Below, piece after piece: positions 17,656-25,941 of a DNA stretch of 47,323 nucleotides. Under the pieces are notes generated by a model that saw nothing but the letters and a program-made list of their open reading frames with translations, had not been told where the DNA came from and made no database searches. The stretch spans positions 1 through 47,323 of the forward strand of contig CALGJQ010000002.1 of assembly GCA_937928545.1 (NCBI GenBank), in the 5' to 3' direction. Numbering within the stretch: the first letter of the stretch is position 1; each line of letters begins with the position of its first letter. Source of the stretch: an uncultured Verrucomicrobiales bacterium (lineage in GTDB: Bacteria > Verrucomicrobiota > Verrucomicrobiia > Verrucomicrobiales > Akkermansiaceae). The position numbers were made by a program, and so were the translations under genes.

Positions 17656-19623
17656 CTATCGACGAAAGGCTGACTTCATTTCTGAAACACTCGTAACCTT
17701 CAAGAACAGCACCCCGATCCCATAAATCGTCGCACCAAAGCCCACCAAAACAGCCGTCGCCACCGCCTTGAGCCAAAATCCACTTCCCAGCCAACCACTC
17801 ATCAGAGATTTCGCAGCATAAAGCCCCACCGCCATCGCCACACTTGCGATCACCATGCCACCAAGTCGACGCCAGTTCTCTTTTTCAAGAGTCACAAAGC
17901 CCCGCAAGCCAACCCACAGCAAAACCACATTCACCCAAGCCGAAATCGAGGTCGCTATCGCGATCCCGACGTGCCCAAAAAAGGGAAAGAGAAGCAGGCT
18001 AAAGACAATATTCACCACTACCGTGATTCCCGCCATCCACATCGGCGATTTTGTATTTTCACGCGCAAAAAATCCCGGCTGCAGCACCTTAATCAAAACG
18101 TAACCCGGCAGACCAACCGCAAAGGCCGCGAGAGCACGACCCGTCTGCACCGAGTCTGACGACGTAAAATCCCCTCGCTCAAAAATCACTGAAATGATCT
18201 CCTGCGGAATCACCATCAGCGCAATCGCCGCCGGCACTGTCACAATCATCGCCAGCTCCAACCCAGTCACCATCGTTTCGCGAGCCTCTTGCTCTTTATC
18301 CGAGTTCAACAAACGGGAAATTTCAGGCAAAAGCACCATTCCGAAAGCAATTCCAATCATCCCGAGCGGCAACTGGTAAATCCGGTCCGCGTAGTAAATA
18401 AAGGAAATCGCCCCCTGCTGAAACGACGCCACGATTCCTCCAACGAGAAGGTTGATCTGCTGAATTCCCGCCGCCACCACACCTGGCCCCATTAAAACAA
18501 GTAGCCTCTTAATGGCGGGGTCAAAAACCGGCTTCTTAATCGCGACCGGAAGCCCCGTCCTCCGACAAACCCACCACAGAACCCCCAACTGCAAGAACCC
18601 CGCCACCGCCACACACCACGCCAAGGCCACCCCCTTCCACTCCACAAACTGCACCACTGAAAACAACCCCACCAAGAAAACCACATTCAACAAGACCGGC
18701 GAAAAGGCAGGAGCCGCGAACTTCTTCAGCGTTGTCAAAACTCCACTCAAATGAGCCACCAGCGCCATACACAGAAGGTAAACAAAGGTGATTTTCGAAA
18801 GCTTAACCGTAAGGTCATACGCTCCAGGATCATTATTATAAACCTGCAAATCCCCCGTGCCAGTCACCGAACCCTCCACCACCGAAAAATCGTGATCAGC
18901 CGGCAAAGGCACTCGCAACAAACCAGAATCGGAAACCAACCAGCCCCCATCCTTAAAGATTCCCTCCCGCGCCGCCTCGATCTTCTCAGCCTTCACCGCC
19001 TCCGAATCATCTTTATCAAACACCCCTTCGCTCCCCCTCCTCAAGCCCTCATCAATCACCGACTGCAAGCTCACTTGCTCGCCCGTCGCCTGAACCTCGC
19101 CACCAAAAACCTCCCCCAAAACCTGAAAGAAAGGAGGGTCACCCTTTCTCGTCAGCGTAAGATCCCCAAAGTCAGCTCCCCCCTCCGTCTGAAGATAAAC
19201 GGCCTTCGCGCCTCGCAGCGGAACGCGAAACTCCGTCGCCTCCTCACTCAAAGACTCATCGACTTTCGGCAAAAAACCCGGAACGACCACCAACATCAAG
19301 GCCGTCATCAAAGGGATCGCCAGAAGCGTCAAAAAACCCAACACGTAGAACAACACCGAGAAAGCATTGTTCGCAAAGCCCATCGCCGAATTACGACCAT
19401 CCTGAGTCACCCGCTTCCCAAAAAGCGGAACAAAGGCCGAGTTAAAAGCCCCTTCACCAAAGATTCTCCGAAACATATTCGGAAATCGAAAGGCCGCAAA
19501 AAAAGCATCAGCCACCACCCCCGTCCCCACAAAGCGGGCAATCATAACATCGCGCGCAACACCCAAGACCCGGCTCATCAAGGTGAACCCGGAAATCGTC
19601 ATCAACGAACGAAGCATAGACAC
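17656..19623 (-). CDS. murJ: Lipid II flippase MurJ with a large extra loop
   Basis: 655 residues against about 510-530 for typical MurJ. It flips lipid II across the inner membrane for peptidoglycan synthesis. The N-terminus is standard (TLMSRVLGVARDVMIARFVG, RIFGEGAFNSAFVP). After the third helix (VVVPGFLP, about residue 118) there is an insertion of about 150 residues, to about residue 270. It is polar and beta-rich (FRVPLRGAKAVYLQTEGGAD, LLRVPLPADHDFSVVEGSV). The protein then resumes with LSKITFVYLLCMALVAHLSG, the normal fourth helix and remaining transporter. By topology the insert should be periplasmic. No frameshift is evident. It lies downstream of rlpA and the HU gene. Confidence 0.93.
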   Translation of the reverse strand: MSMLRSLMTISGFTLMSRVLGVARDVMIARFVGTGVVADAFFAAFRFPNMFRRIFGEGAFNSAFVPLFGKRVTQDGRNSAMGFANNAFSVLFYVLGFLTLLAIPLMTALMLVVVPGFLPKVDESLSEEATEFRVPLRGAKAVYLQTEGGADFGDLTLTRKGDPPFFQVLGEVFGGEVQATGEQVSLQSVIDEGLRRGSEGVFDKDDSEAVKAEKIEAAREGIFKDGGWLVSDSGLLRVPLPADHDFSVVEGSVTGTGDLQVYNNDPGAYDLTVKLSKITFVYLLCMALVAHLSGVLTTLKKFAAPAFSPVLLNVVFLVGLFSVVQFVEWKGVALAWCVAVAGFLQLGVLWWVCRRTGLPVAIKKPVFDPAIKRLLVLMGPGVVAAGIQQINLLVGGIVASFQQGAISFIYYADRIYQLPLGMIGIAFGMVLLPEISRLLNSDKEQEARETMVTGLELAMIVTVPAAIALMVIPQEIISVIFERGDFTSSDSVQTGRALAAFAVGLPGYVLIKVLQPGFFARENTKSPMWMAGITVVVNIVFSLLLFPFFGHVGIAIATSISAWVNVVLLWVGLRGFVTLEKENWRRLGGMVIASVAMAVGLYAAKSLMSGWLGSGFWLKAVATAVLVGFGATIYGIGVLFLKVTSVSEMKSAFRR

Positions 19624-19672
19624 GCAGAATGAGACGAGACCCCTAAAAGCTCAAGCAAGGCTTTCTTAAAAA

Positions 19673-20191
19673 CTACCAAAAGCGCCACCAACTTTTTTGC
19701 CCAGGCGCTTTCCGCTGATACTCACCATCCCCCACACTCAGAACTTCCACCCGAGCACGAGTTAAACCCTTTTCTTTAAAGCCCAACTTAGCAGCCGCCC
19801 TTGGCGTGACATCAATGATCCGCCCCTCAATAAAAGGCCCTCGATCGTTCAGCCTCATTTTAAGCGACTTCCCATTCTCAAGATTCGTCACTCTAACCCG
19901 ACAAGGAATCGGCAGCGTCTTATGCGCTCCTGAAATATCGAAGCGTCCCACCCTCTCACCCAGAGAGGTATTCCCACGAATAAAGCCGAACATCCGACTC
20001 TCATCATACCACGAAGCAATGCCCTCCTCAGAATAGTAGAGCGCATCTTCAACCGAGAGGGGCTGGTAATGCTGCCCCCGAATCGAATAGCCCCGAGTCT
20101 GGTAGCCATCATAGCTTCCAGAACTGCAGGACGCGAGAAGCCCACACATCACGACCCATAAAATGCCGAGATGTGCTGACAGCTTGATCAT
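19673..20191 (-). CDS. rlpA: RlpA-like septal ring lipoprotein
   Basis: 172 residues. A lipoprotein signal ends in the lipobox LLASC (Cys22). The double-psi beta-barrel domain (about 55-155) begins GIASWYDE and has GAHKTLPIPCRVRVTNL and the signature NDRGPF. RlpA proteins bind denuded glycan strands and in some bacteria are lytic transglycosylases. There is no C-terminal SPOR domain, so septal targeting is not implied. The sequence after ASWYDE (SRMFGFIRGNTSLGE) differs from the usual glycine-rich form, so activity is uncertain. Its ATG overlaps the stop of the HU gene (ATGA). Confidence 0.85.
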   Translation of the reverse strand: MIKLSAHLGILWVVMCGLLASCSSGSYDGYQTRGYSIRGQHYQPLSVEDALYYSEEGIASWYDESRMFGFIRGNTSLGERVGRFDISGAHKTLPIPCRVRVTNLENGKSLKMRLNDRGPFIEGRIIDVTPRAAAKLGFKEKGLTRARVEVLSVGDGEYQRKAPGQKSWWRFW

Positions 20192-20511
20192 GCGTGACTA
20201 TCGCGAGCTTTCACCTGAGGTAAAGTCCGAGCTACCTTTTCCTTAAGGCCTTTTCCGACCTGGAACTTAACGACAGCTCGATCCGGAATCGGAATCGTCT
20301 TCTCTGGGTTCTTGGGGTTTCGGCCAGGACGGCCTTTCGCAATCTTTGTCTCGAAGGTCCCGAAGTCCCGAACAACAACGTTGTTCGCTTCAGCAAGCTC
20401 TCGGGTAACGATTTCCAGAACTGTGTGAAACATCTTCGAAGACATAGATTGAGTGACACCGAGGCGATCGCTCACCTCCTGAATAATTTCCTTTTTTGTG
20501 AAGTTAGCCAT
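20188..20511 (-). CDS. HU/IHF-family DNA-binding protein
   Basis: 107 residues from the ATG at 20511 (MANFTKKEIIQEV); the frame is open 50 codons further upstream but that reading would cross the promoter. It is a small basic DNA-bending protein. The family pattern is clear: the helical dimerisation part, then VVRDFGTFETKIAKGRPGRN, with the DNA-binding arm starting GRNPKNPEKTIPIPD, and VKFQVGKGLKEKV. The C-terminal tail is about 10 residues longer than HU. Expected roles are nucleoid structure and site-specific DNA bending. It is the first gene before rlpA and murJ. Confidence 0.95.
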   Translation of the reverse strand: MANFTKKEIIQEVSDRLGVTQSMSSKMFHTVLEIVTRELAEANNVVVRDFGTFETKIAKGRPGRNPKNPEKTIPIPDRAVVKFQVGKGLKEKVARTLPQVKARDSHA

Positions 20512-20935
20512 TGGGGTCCACCACTCTAGACCGATTAGGGCCTCTTTGTCAAAAAAACCTTGCCTAATTTGATAGATTTTTTTCGACCCTTGATGAATCG
20601 AAAGAAATCGAGAATCTCCCCCCTCCCCCAATCCTCTTTCCCGCCCCATATTTGGACCCACAAAAAATCCCGAAAAAACTCATAACTCACTAATTTAAAG
20701 ACACTTAAAAAAAGCCCCGCGAACATCAAGCTACCGTAAAAATCTACTCAAAAAGCGCCTTAGACGCAACTTAGATCCGCTTTATTCACCCAAATTAAAA
20801 AAAGTTTCTTCGCGAATTCCCAGCGCATTAATGTAACAAATTCGAACGGAAATCATAGCTGATAAAACACCATAAAAACAGCCCTAACAAGAGGGTTCAC
20901 ATTCCCTCTCCCCGACTCTAGCCTAGGCCCCTCTC
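20512..20935. promoter_or_regulatory. Divergent intergenic region with the HU-gene promoter
   Basis: A 424-bp AT-rich gene-free stretch between the HU gene (minus) and mutY (plus). On the minus strand it has a perfect -35 TTGACA (20547-20552), an 18-bp spacer and TAGAGT as -10 (20523-20528). The predicted start is only a few bases before the ATG at 20511, so the message would be nearly leaderless. For mutY I see no clear promoter, and no Shine-Dalgarno sequence precedes the ATG at 20936. The remaining sequence has several A/T tracts and no hairpin that I can support. Confidence 0.5.
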
Positions 20936-21949
20936 ATGGAAAAAACTGCCGCGCGACGCCACCCCTCTAAGAACGTCCGAGCCTTCAGGTCCGCTCTTCT
21001 CACTTGGTTTCACAAAAACGGCAAAACCTACCCCTGGCGCGAGACCACCGACCCCTGGGCCATTCTAGTCTCTGAAATCATGCTTCAACAGACCACCGTC
21101 GCCTCCGTCATCGCAAACCAGCGTTTCGAAAAATTCCTCAACGAATTCCCCACCATCCAAAGCATCGCCAAGGCCCCCGAAGCTAAAATCCTCCGCGCCT
21201 GGGAAGGACTCGGATACTACAATCGCGTCCGGAACCTCCAACGCGCCGCTCAATCCGTAATCGCGGACTTCGACAGCACCTTCCCCACCGACGCCACTCA
21301 ACTCCTCACCCTCCCCGGCATCGGAAAATACACTGCTGGTGCCGTCAGTAGCTTCGCCTTCGATCAACCAGCCCCCATCGTCGATGGAAACATCGCCCGC
21401 GTCATCTCCCGCCTCTTCAACGAAACAAAAGCCATCGACTCCACCGAAGGTCAAAAAATCATCTGGGCCGCCGCGGAAGCCCTCCTCGATCAAAAATCCC
21501 CCCGCGCCTTCAACTCCGCCCTCATGGAACTCGGCCAAACCATCTGCTCCCCTCGAAACCCCTCCTGCCTCCTCTGCCCCGTCAAAGACTTCTGCCAAAC
21601 CAACTCCCCCGAAACCCTCCCCGTCAAAAAGCCGCGCAAAACCTTCGTCAAAGTCACCGAACACGCCCTCCTCTGGCTCGAAAACGACCAAATCCTCCTC
21701 TCCCCCGGCAACGACTCCCGCCGCAAAGGCTTCTGGAAACTCCCCCTCCGCGACCCCGAAGAATGCGCCCACCTCGCCCCCCTCAGCACCCACCGCTACG
21801 TCATCACCCACCACAAAGTCACCCTCCACCTCTACCGCCAAAAACCCAAAACCCTCCGAAACGGCGAAACCTACCACCCCCTCACCAAAATCAAAAACCT
21901 CCCCATCGCCACCCCCATCCGCAAACTCCTTACGGAGCTTGGACTTTAG
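20936..21949 (+). CDS. mutY: A/G-specific adenine glycosylase MutY
   Basis: 337 residues. It removes adenine mispaired with 8-oxoguanine. The glycosylase core has the catalytic-Glu segment EIMLQQTTVASV, the helix-hairpin-helix and catalytic-Asp region LPGIGKYTAGAV...PIVDGNIARV, and the iron-sulfur cluster loop CSPRNPSCLLCPVKDFC with the C-x6-C-x2-C-x5-C spacing. A C-terminal NUDIX-like domain that recognises 8-oxoG follows (about 235-335). It is the only plus-strand housekeeping gene between 2.5 and 29 kb. The last residues, TELGL, and the stop codon lie inside a palindromic repeat (21933-21984), so its C-terminus has been shaped by that repeat. Confidence 0.96.
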   Translation: MEKTAARRHPSKNVRAFRSALLTWFHKNGKTYPWRETTDPWAILVSEIMLQQTTVASVIANQRFEKFLNEFPTIQSIAKAPEAKILRAWEGLGYYNRVRNLQRAAQSVIADFDSTFPTDATQLLTLPGIGKYTAGAVSSFAFDQPAPIVDGNIARVISRLFNETKAIDSTEGQKIIWAAAEALLDQKSPRAFNSALMELGQTICSPRNPSCLLCPVKDFCQTNSPETLPVKKPRKTFVKVTEHALLWLENDQILLSPGNDSRRKGFWKLPLRDPEECAHLAPLSTHRYVITHHKVTLHLYRQKPKTLRNGETYHPLTKIKNLPIATPIRKLLTELGL

Positions 21950-21984
21950 TCCGAGCCGCAGGAAGGGCTGTCTCCAGACTGCCC
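21933..21984. repeat. REP-like palindromic repeat overlapping the mutY stop (copy 1)
   Basis: It contains two hairpins: GGACT-TT-AGTCC, and GGGC-t-GTCT-CC-AGAC-t-GCCC. The first includes the mutY stop codon TAG. A second copy with compensatory changes (GGGCT-TC-AGCCC) is at 28492-28559; both share TACGGAGCTTGG at the left end and GGAAGGGCTGTCT at the right. The right hairpin could also slow transcription beyond mutY, but no T-tract follows. Confidence 0.75.
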
Positions 21985-22065
21985 ATCAACCCCAAGCCTC
22001 CTAAACCAAGCCAAGAAAAACTCTGCGCGAGCCTCCCCCTCAACCCAAGCCATTCGTCCATTCGT

Positions 22066-22460
22066 TCATTCCCCATACTTCTCCACCAAACTCTCCCCAA
22101 CCACCTCCACCTTCGTCCCCATCTGCGTCTTCGCATAAATCAAGGGCTGCGCCTTCTCATAAACCCGAACACACCCAAAACTACTCCGCGTCATCTTCTC
22201 CACAATCCTCTCCAACACCGGAAACACACCCTCAGCCGTATCCTTCGCCGACACCCCCGTCGCCACATCAGTCGCTAAAATCACCTCCCCCGCACCCCAT
22301 TCAAAAGCCCCGCTTTTTAATCCCAAAGCGACACCTTAATCGATGTCTCCTCCGTCGTCGCCGCCCGATACTTCGCTGCCTTCTTCGAATAACCCAGCGA
22401 ATTCGACTTCCCGAAAGAAGCCACCAGAAAAGCGAGAAGGAAAAAGGGAAGAAACTTCAT
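22066..22460 (-). pseudogene. Small secreted protein, frameshifted
   Basis: From the ATG at 22460 the frame gives a 47-residue product: signal peptide MKFLPFFLLAFLVASFG, then the mature part to TSIKVSLWD and a TAA at 22317-22319. The sequence continues in another frame from 22326 without a proper ATG (KSGAFEWGAGEVILATDV... to VVGESLVEKYGE, stop at 22066). Restoring one base near GGGATTAAAAAGC joins both parts into one protein of about 130 residues. This could be a real inactivating mutation, a sequencing error, or less likely a recoding site. I do not recognise the family. The ATG overlaps the rsmE stop (ATGA), so it was a coupled gene. Confidence 0.6.
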
Positions 22461-23185
22461 GATTGGAAATGGTAGCGGACCGCCGCCACCATCCAAAAGA
22501 CTGCCGTCTCCGTTCGTAAGACCAATTCCCCCAAACTCACCGGCGCAAACTCCGCCTCCGAAATCCTTTCATACTCACTCACCGAAAAATCTCCCTCCGG
22601 CCCGATCATCAGCACAATCCTCGACGGTTCACCCACCTCATCGAGCAAGCCACGAAAACCCCGCGACCCCTCCGTCAAAGCCCCCACAAACCGCGGACTA
22701 CCCGGCTCCAAACCCCTCAAATACGTCTCCACATCTTGCGGCACCGCCACCTCCGGCAGATAACTCTGCCCACATTGCTTACAAGCCTCCAAAACCGCAC
22801 GCTGCCACTTCTCACGCTTCGCCTCTCCCTCACCCTCCTTAAAACGGACATTCCCCTGCTCGCTCATCAACGGCTGAATTCGACTCACCCCCATCTCCAC
22901 TGCCTTCTGTAAAATCAGATCAAAGGTCTTCCCCTTCGGAATCCCCACCGCAATTTCAATCTGTGGCTTCAAAGCCTCAGCCTCCTTCACGCTTAAAACC
23001 TTCAACCCAACCTCGCTCTTCGAAACGCTCTCAATCTCCGCCTCCCCCTCTCGCCCCCATCCATCAAAAACTACAATCCGATCCCCCAACTTCTTCCGCA
23101 TCACCCGACAACAGTGATGCGCCTCATCACCAGTCAGCGAGAGAGAATCTCCCCACTGATCCGGTGAGATAAAAAAGCGGTCCAT
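22457..23185 (-). CDS. rsmE: 16S rRNA (uracil1498-N3)-methyltransferase
   Basis: 242 residues, normal length. The N-terminal PUA-like domain is recognisable (DRFFISPDQW, LTGDEAHHCCRVMRKKLGD). The SPOUT methyltransferase domain with its trefoil knot has IGPEGDFSVSEYE and SLGELVLRTETAVFWM. It methylates U1498 of 16S rRNA using S-adenosylmethionine. It stands 8 bp after dnaJ on the same strand and overlaps the following frameshifted small gene by 4 bp. The order grpE-dnaJ-rsmE is a common one. Confidence 0.96.
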   Translation of the reverse strand: MDRFFISPDQWGDSLSLTGDEAHHCCRVMRKKLGDRIVVFDGWGREGEAEIESVSKSEVGLKVLSVKEAEALKPQIEIAVGIPKGKTFDLILQKAVEMGVSRIQPLMSEQGNVRFKEGEGEAKREKWQRAVLEACKQCGQSYLPEVAVPQDVETYLRGLEPGSPRFVGALTEGSRGFRGLLDEVGEPSRIVLMIGPEGDFSVSEYERISEAEFAPVSLGELVLRTETAVFWMVAAVRYHFQS

Positions 23186-23193
23186 CGCTCAGA

Positions 23194-24345
23194 CTAGCTA
23201 TCGAAAAAGCGCTTCGCCTTCTCAAAAAACGACTCCTGCACCGGCGAATTCTTCTCACCAATCGACTCCGTAAAGGCCGTCAACTTCTCCTTTTGTTCAG
23301 AGCTCAACTTCGTCGGCACCTCCACCTGAACCTCCACATGGAGATCCCCTTTCCCACGACCATTCAAAACCGTCATCCCACGATCCCGCAAGCGGAAGGT
23401 CGTTCCACCCTGCGTTCCCGCTGGCACCTTCATCGTCGCGCTTCCCGTCAAAGTCGGCACCTCTAGCTCACCGCCCAAGGCCGCCGTCGAGAAGGGCAAA
23501 GGAACCTCGCAATAAAGATCCTCACCATCTCGTTGGAAAACATCATGATCCCGTAAATGCAGGAAAACATAAAGATCACCTGCTGGCCCGCCACGCATTC
23601 CCGCATCGCCCTTGCCGGTCGAACGAAGACGCGTGCCATCATCCACCCCAGCTGGGATTCTGATGCTCACCCGCTCAGGCGCTTGATTCCGTCCATCACC
23701 CCCACAATTGCCACAAGGATCAGAAATCACCTGACCCGCACCCCGACACTCCGGACAAGTCGCCTGTTGAATAAAGATTCCACGTTGCTGACCGACCACG
23801 CCACGACCTCCACAGGTCGAACACGCCTTGGCCCCACCGCCCCCAGACTTCGAACCAGATCCCGAACAAGTTCCGCATCCCGCATACTTCTCGATCTCCA
23901 ATTCCTTCTCCACTCCCTCCGCCGCTTCCTCCAAGGTAATCTCCAGATCGTAGCGCAAGTCACTCCCGCGCTTCTTCCCCGAGGGATCACGACGTCTCCC
24001 GCCGCCTCCACCAAAGAGGTCATCGAACATACTTCCCCCTCCGCCGCCGCCACCGAAGACTTGGCTGAAAATATCCGAAGGATCGTGGAAACCTCCACGG
24101 CCCCCACCACCACCACCGCTTTTAAATGCCGCGTGCCCGTAGCGATCATAAGCCGCCCGCTTCTCCTCATCACTCACCACTTCGTAAGCCTCACCAAGTT
24201 CTTTAAACTTAGCCTCCGCCTCAGGATCATCCGGATTCTGATCCGGGTGAAACTTCATCGCTAACTTACGATAAGCCTTCTTGATCTCCCGCTCGTCCGC
24301 ATCACGCGAAACCCCGAGCACCTCATAATAATCACGCTCAGCCAT
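23194..24345 (-). CDS. dnaJ: Chaperone protein DnaJ
   Basis: 383 residues with all domains of a type-I DnaJ. The J domain (1-70) has HPD (KFHPDQNPD). A Gly/Phe-rich linker follows (about 75-120). Four zinc-binding CxxCxGxG repeats then appear: [24 protein letters not shown] and CGNCGGDG. Two C-terminal substrate-binding beta domains complete it. It stimulates the DnaK ATPase and delivers unfolded clients. The start overlaps the grpE stop by one base. No dnaK is in the window. Confidence 0.98.
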   Translation of the reverse strand: MAERDYYEVLGVSRDADEREIKKAYRKLAMKFHPDQNPDDPEAEAKFKELGEAYEVVSDEEKRAAYDRYGHAAFKSGGGGGGRGGFHDPSDIFSQVFGGGGGGGSMFDDLFGGGGGRRRDPSGKKRGSDLRYDLEITLEEAAEGVEKELEIEKYAGCGTCSGSGSKSGGGGAKACSTCGGRGVVGQQRGIFIQQATCPECRGAGQVISDPCGNCGGDGRNQAPERVSIRIPAGVDDGTRLRSTGKGDAGMRGGPAGDLYVFLHLRDHDVFQRDGEDLYCEVPLPFSTAALGGELEVPTLTGSATMKVPAGTQGGTTFRLRDRGMTVLNGRGKGDLHVEVQVEVPTKLSSEQKEKLTAFTESIGEKNSPVQESFFEKAKRFFDS

Positions 24346-24941
24346 TACTCTGCTCCCTCCTCACTTGCCTCTTCAGCCGATTCCTTTTCAGGCCCTTTTG
24401 CCACAATCACCGCCGCAGCCCGCAGCAAACGATCATGCAACATGTAGCCCTTCCGTTTCACAAAAAGAATCTCACCCGGCTCAGCCCCCTCCTTCTCCTC
24501 CTCCGCAACCGCCTCGTGGAAGTTTGGATCAAAGACCCCTTCCGCCGCCACTTCCTTCACCCCTTGAGCACTCAGGAAATCTTCCATCTGCCCCTTCACC
24601 ATCGCCATCCCCTTATAAATCATCGAATCCTGCTCCTGCTCCGCCATCTGCAGACCCATCGCAAAATTATCAAAAACCGGTAACAACTCCTCAATCAGCC
24701 CAGACCGCGCAAAGCGCAAATCATCCGACCGCTCACGCGCCATCCGCTTCCGGTAATTATCAAGATCAGCCGCCGTCCGAATCGCCGCCTCTTTCCACTT
24801 CAAAGCCTCAGCCTCCGGCGTCAAAGCCTCCTCGACTTCCGCCTCCTCCTCTGGAGCCTCTTCAGAGTTTTCTTCAACAACTTCGTCAGTCGCTGGGATT
24901 TCTTCCTCAACGACTTCAGTTTCCTGATCGTGATCTTGCAT
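24345..24941 (-). CDS. grpE: Nucleotide exchange factor GrpE
   Basis: 198 residues from the ATG at 24941 ([14 protein letters not shown]); the frame is open another 25 codons upstream, but that part lacks the acidic character of the family and reaches into the intergenic space. Acidic N-terminus (to about 50), long coiled coil ([20 protein letters not shown]), then the C-terminal beta domain ([37 protein letters not shown]). It releases ADP from DnaK. It is the first gene of the grpE-dnaJ-rsmE unit. Confidence 0.96.
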   Translation of the reverse strand: MQDHDQETEVVEEEIPATDEVVEENSEEAPEEEAEVEEALTPEAEALKWKEAAIRTAADLDNYRKRMARERSDDLRFARSGLIEELLPVFDNFAMGLQMAEQEQDSMIYKGMAMVKGQMEDFLSAQGVKEVAAEGVFDPNFHEAVAEEEKEGAEPGEILFVKRKGYMLHDRLLRAAAVIVAKGPEKESAEEASEEGAE

Positions 24942-24972
24942 GGGTGGAAGCAATACCCTCCACCCCATAATG

Positions 24973-25721
24973 TCAACCCGTCGCTTTTGGGAGTTTTGCC
25001 AAGGTATTCTCCGCAAAACGAGTCAGCTTCAAATGATGTTCACCAGCGTCCACAATCTCAGAAAGCGGAAGACACTGACGAAGAGCAAATCCCGCTGCCG
25101 CCAATCCATCCCTCATTCCACGATCTTCATGAAGATCCAAGAGATAGCGAACTTCATTGATAAACTGTCGCTCCGTCACCGCCTTCCCCACCTCTCCAAG
25201 AATATCGAGAAAGTAAGCCCGCGCCGCCAAAACCATCATCTCCACATGCCTCCCGTCCTGACGATTCTCCTGATCAATCCCCGCAAGATTATGGCACTTC
25301 GCTGCCAACAGAGAAATCGGGTCAATCACTCTGACGGGACCAATTGTCTGCGCACGCGCTAGGATTTTTTTGGTCGATACAGTCCCATAAACACCCCTCA
25401 AAACTTCAATTTTAAGAACAGGGTCCGAATCGGTTGTAACATCCCAATCATCACTTGCCGCACGTCTCGATAACGAACCAGTGTCCCTGACAAAACCTGC
25501 CCTAACTTTTCCAAATCTTTATTCGTCCCAACAAGATCTACATCCTTAGAAACAAAGGGTAAAAAGCCCTTAAGCTCGGGTTCGGCTTCCTTGAAATGAC
25601 TCGCCCACAAGTTTACCGCCTGGCCAGCAACCAAAACGAACCGAGTGTCCGCCTCGGCTAGGATCGCAAAAGTAGGCAAATAACAATCCAGAGGCAGCCG
25701 CTCAACGTCCGACGAGGCCAT
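24973..25721 (-). pseudogene. Nucleotidyltransferase-like gene, frameshifted
   Basis: The first part (25721 to 25398) encodes FVLVAGQAVNLWASHF and SKDVDLVG, the A/GGxA and DxD type motifs of the polymerase-beta-like nucleotidyltransferase fold, and then stops. The second part, in another frame, extends from about 25440 to 24973 (VTTDSDPVLKIEVLRGVYG, then VRVIDPISLLAAKCHNL), which is the usual continuation of such proteins. The shift should be between 25398 and 25450; the join is likely ...RQVMIG with VTTDSDP.... Joined, it would have about 249 residues. The family includes AbiEii/MNT-type toxins. Whether the break is genuine or a sequencing error is open. Confidence 0.6.
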
Positions 25722-25899
25722 AATCCATCTTGAAATTATTCTCCACCCAGCCCGGAGGAAACATCGAATTCTCCAGCTGCAATTCTTCCGCCGTCACCTC
25801 ACCCCGCCGCAGCCGCTCAAAATCATTCATGCGCGACTCCGCCTTCTCACGCAAGCGTGCGTCAACAGCTTCGTCGTCGATAATGATCTTCCCTTTCAC
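25702..25899 (-). CDS. Small protein upstream of the nucleotidyltransferase
   Basis: 65 residues, strongly charged (KGKIIIDDEAVDARLREKAE, then a helical stretch and PPGWVENNFKMDYG). No family recognised. It overlaps the nucleotidyltransferase start by 20 bp on the same strand, which suggests coupled translation and an arrangement like a toxin-antitoxin or substrate-nucleotidyltransferase pair. That reading is inference from position only. Confidence 0.5.
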   Translation of the reverse strand: MKGKIIIDDEAVDARLREKAESRMNDFERLRRGEVTAEELQLENSMFPPGWVENNFKMDYGLVGR

Positions 25900-25941
25900 G
25901 CCCTAAAACTAACAAATCCCCGCAAAATTGCAAGATAGGCC

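Noticed and set aside
18751..19632. 293-residue open frame on the plus strand inside murJ.
   Set aside because: Arg/His/Gln-rich product with no family features, a shadow of murJ.
21065..21877. 270-residue open frame antisense to mutY.
   Set aside because: Gly/Val/Glu-rich composition produced by the strong C preference in mutY third positions. MutY itself has all catalytic and cluster residues.
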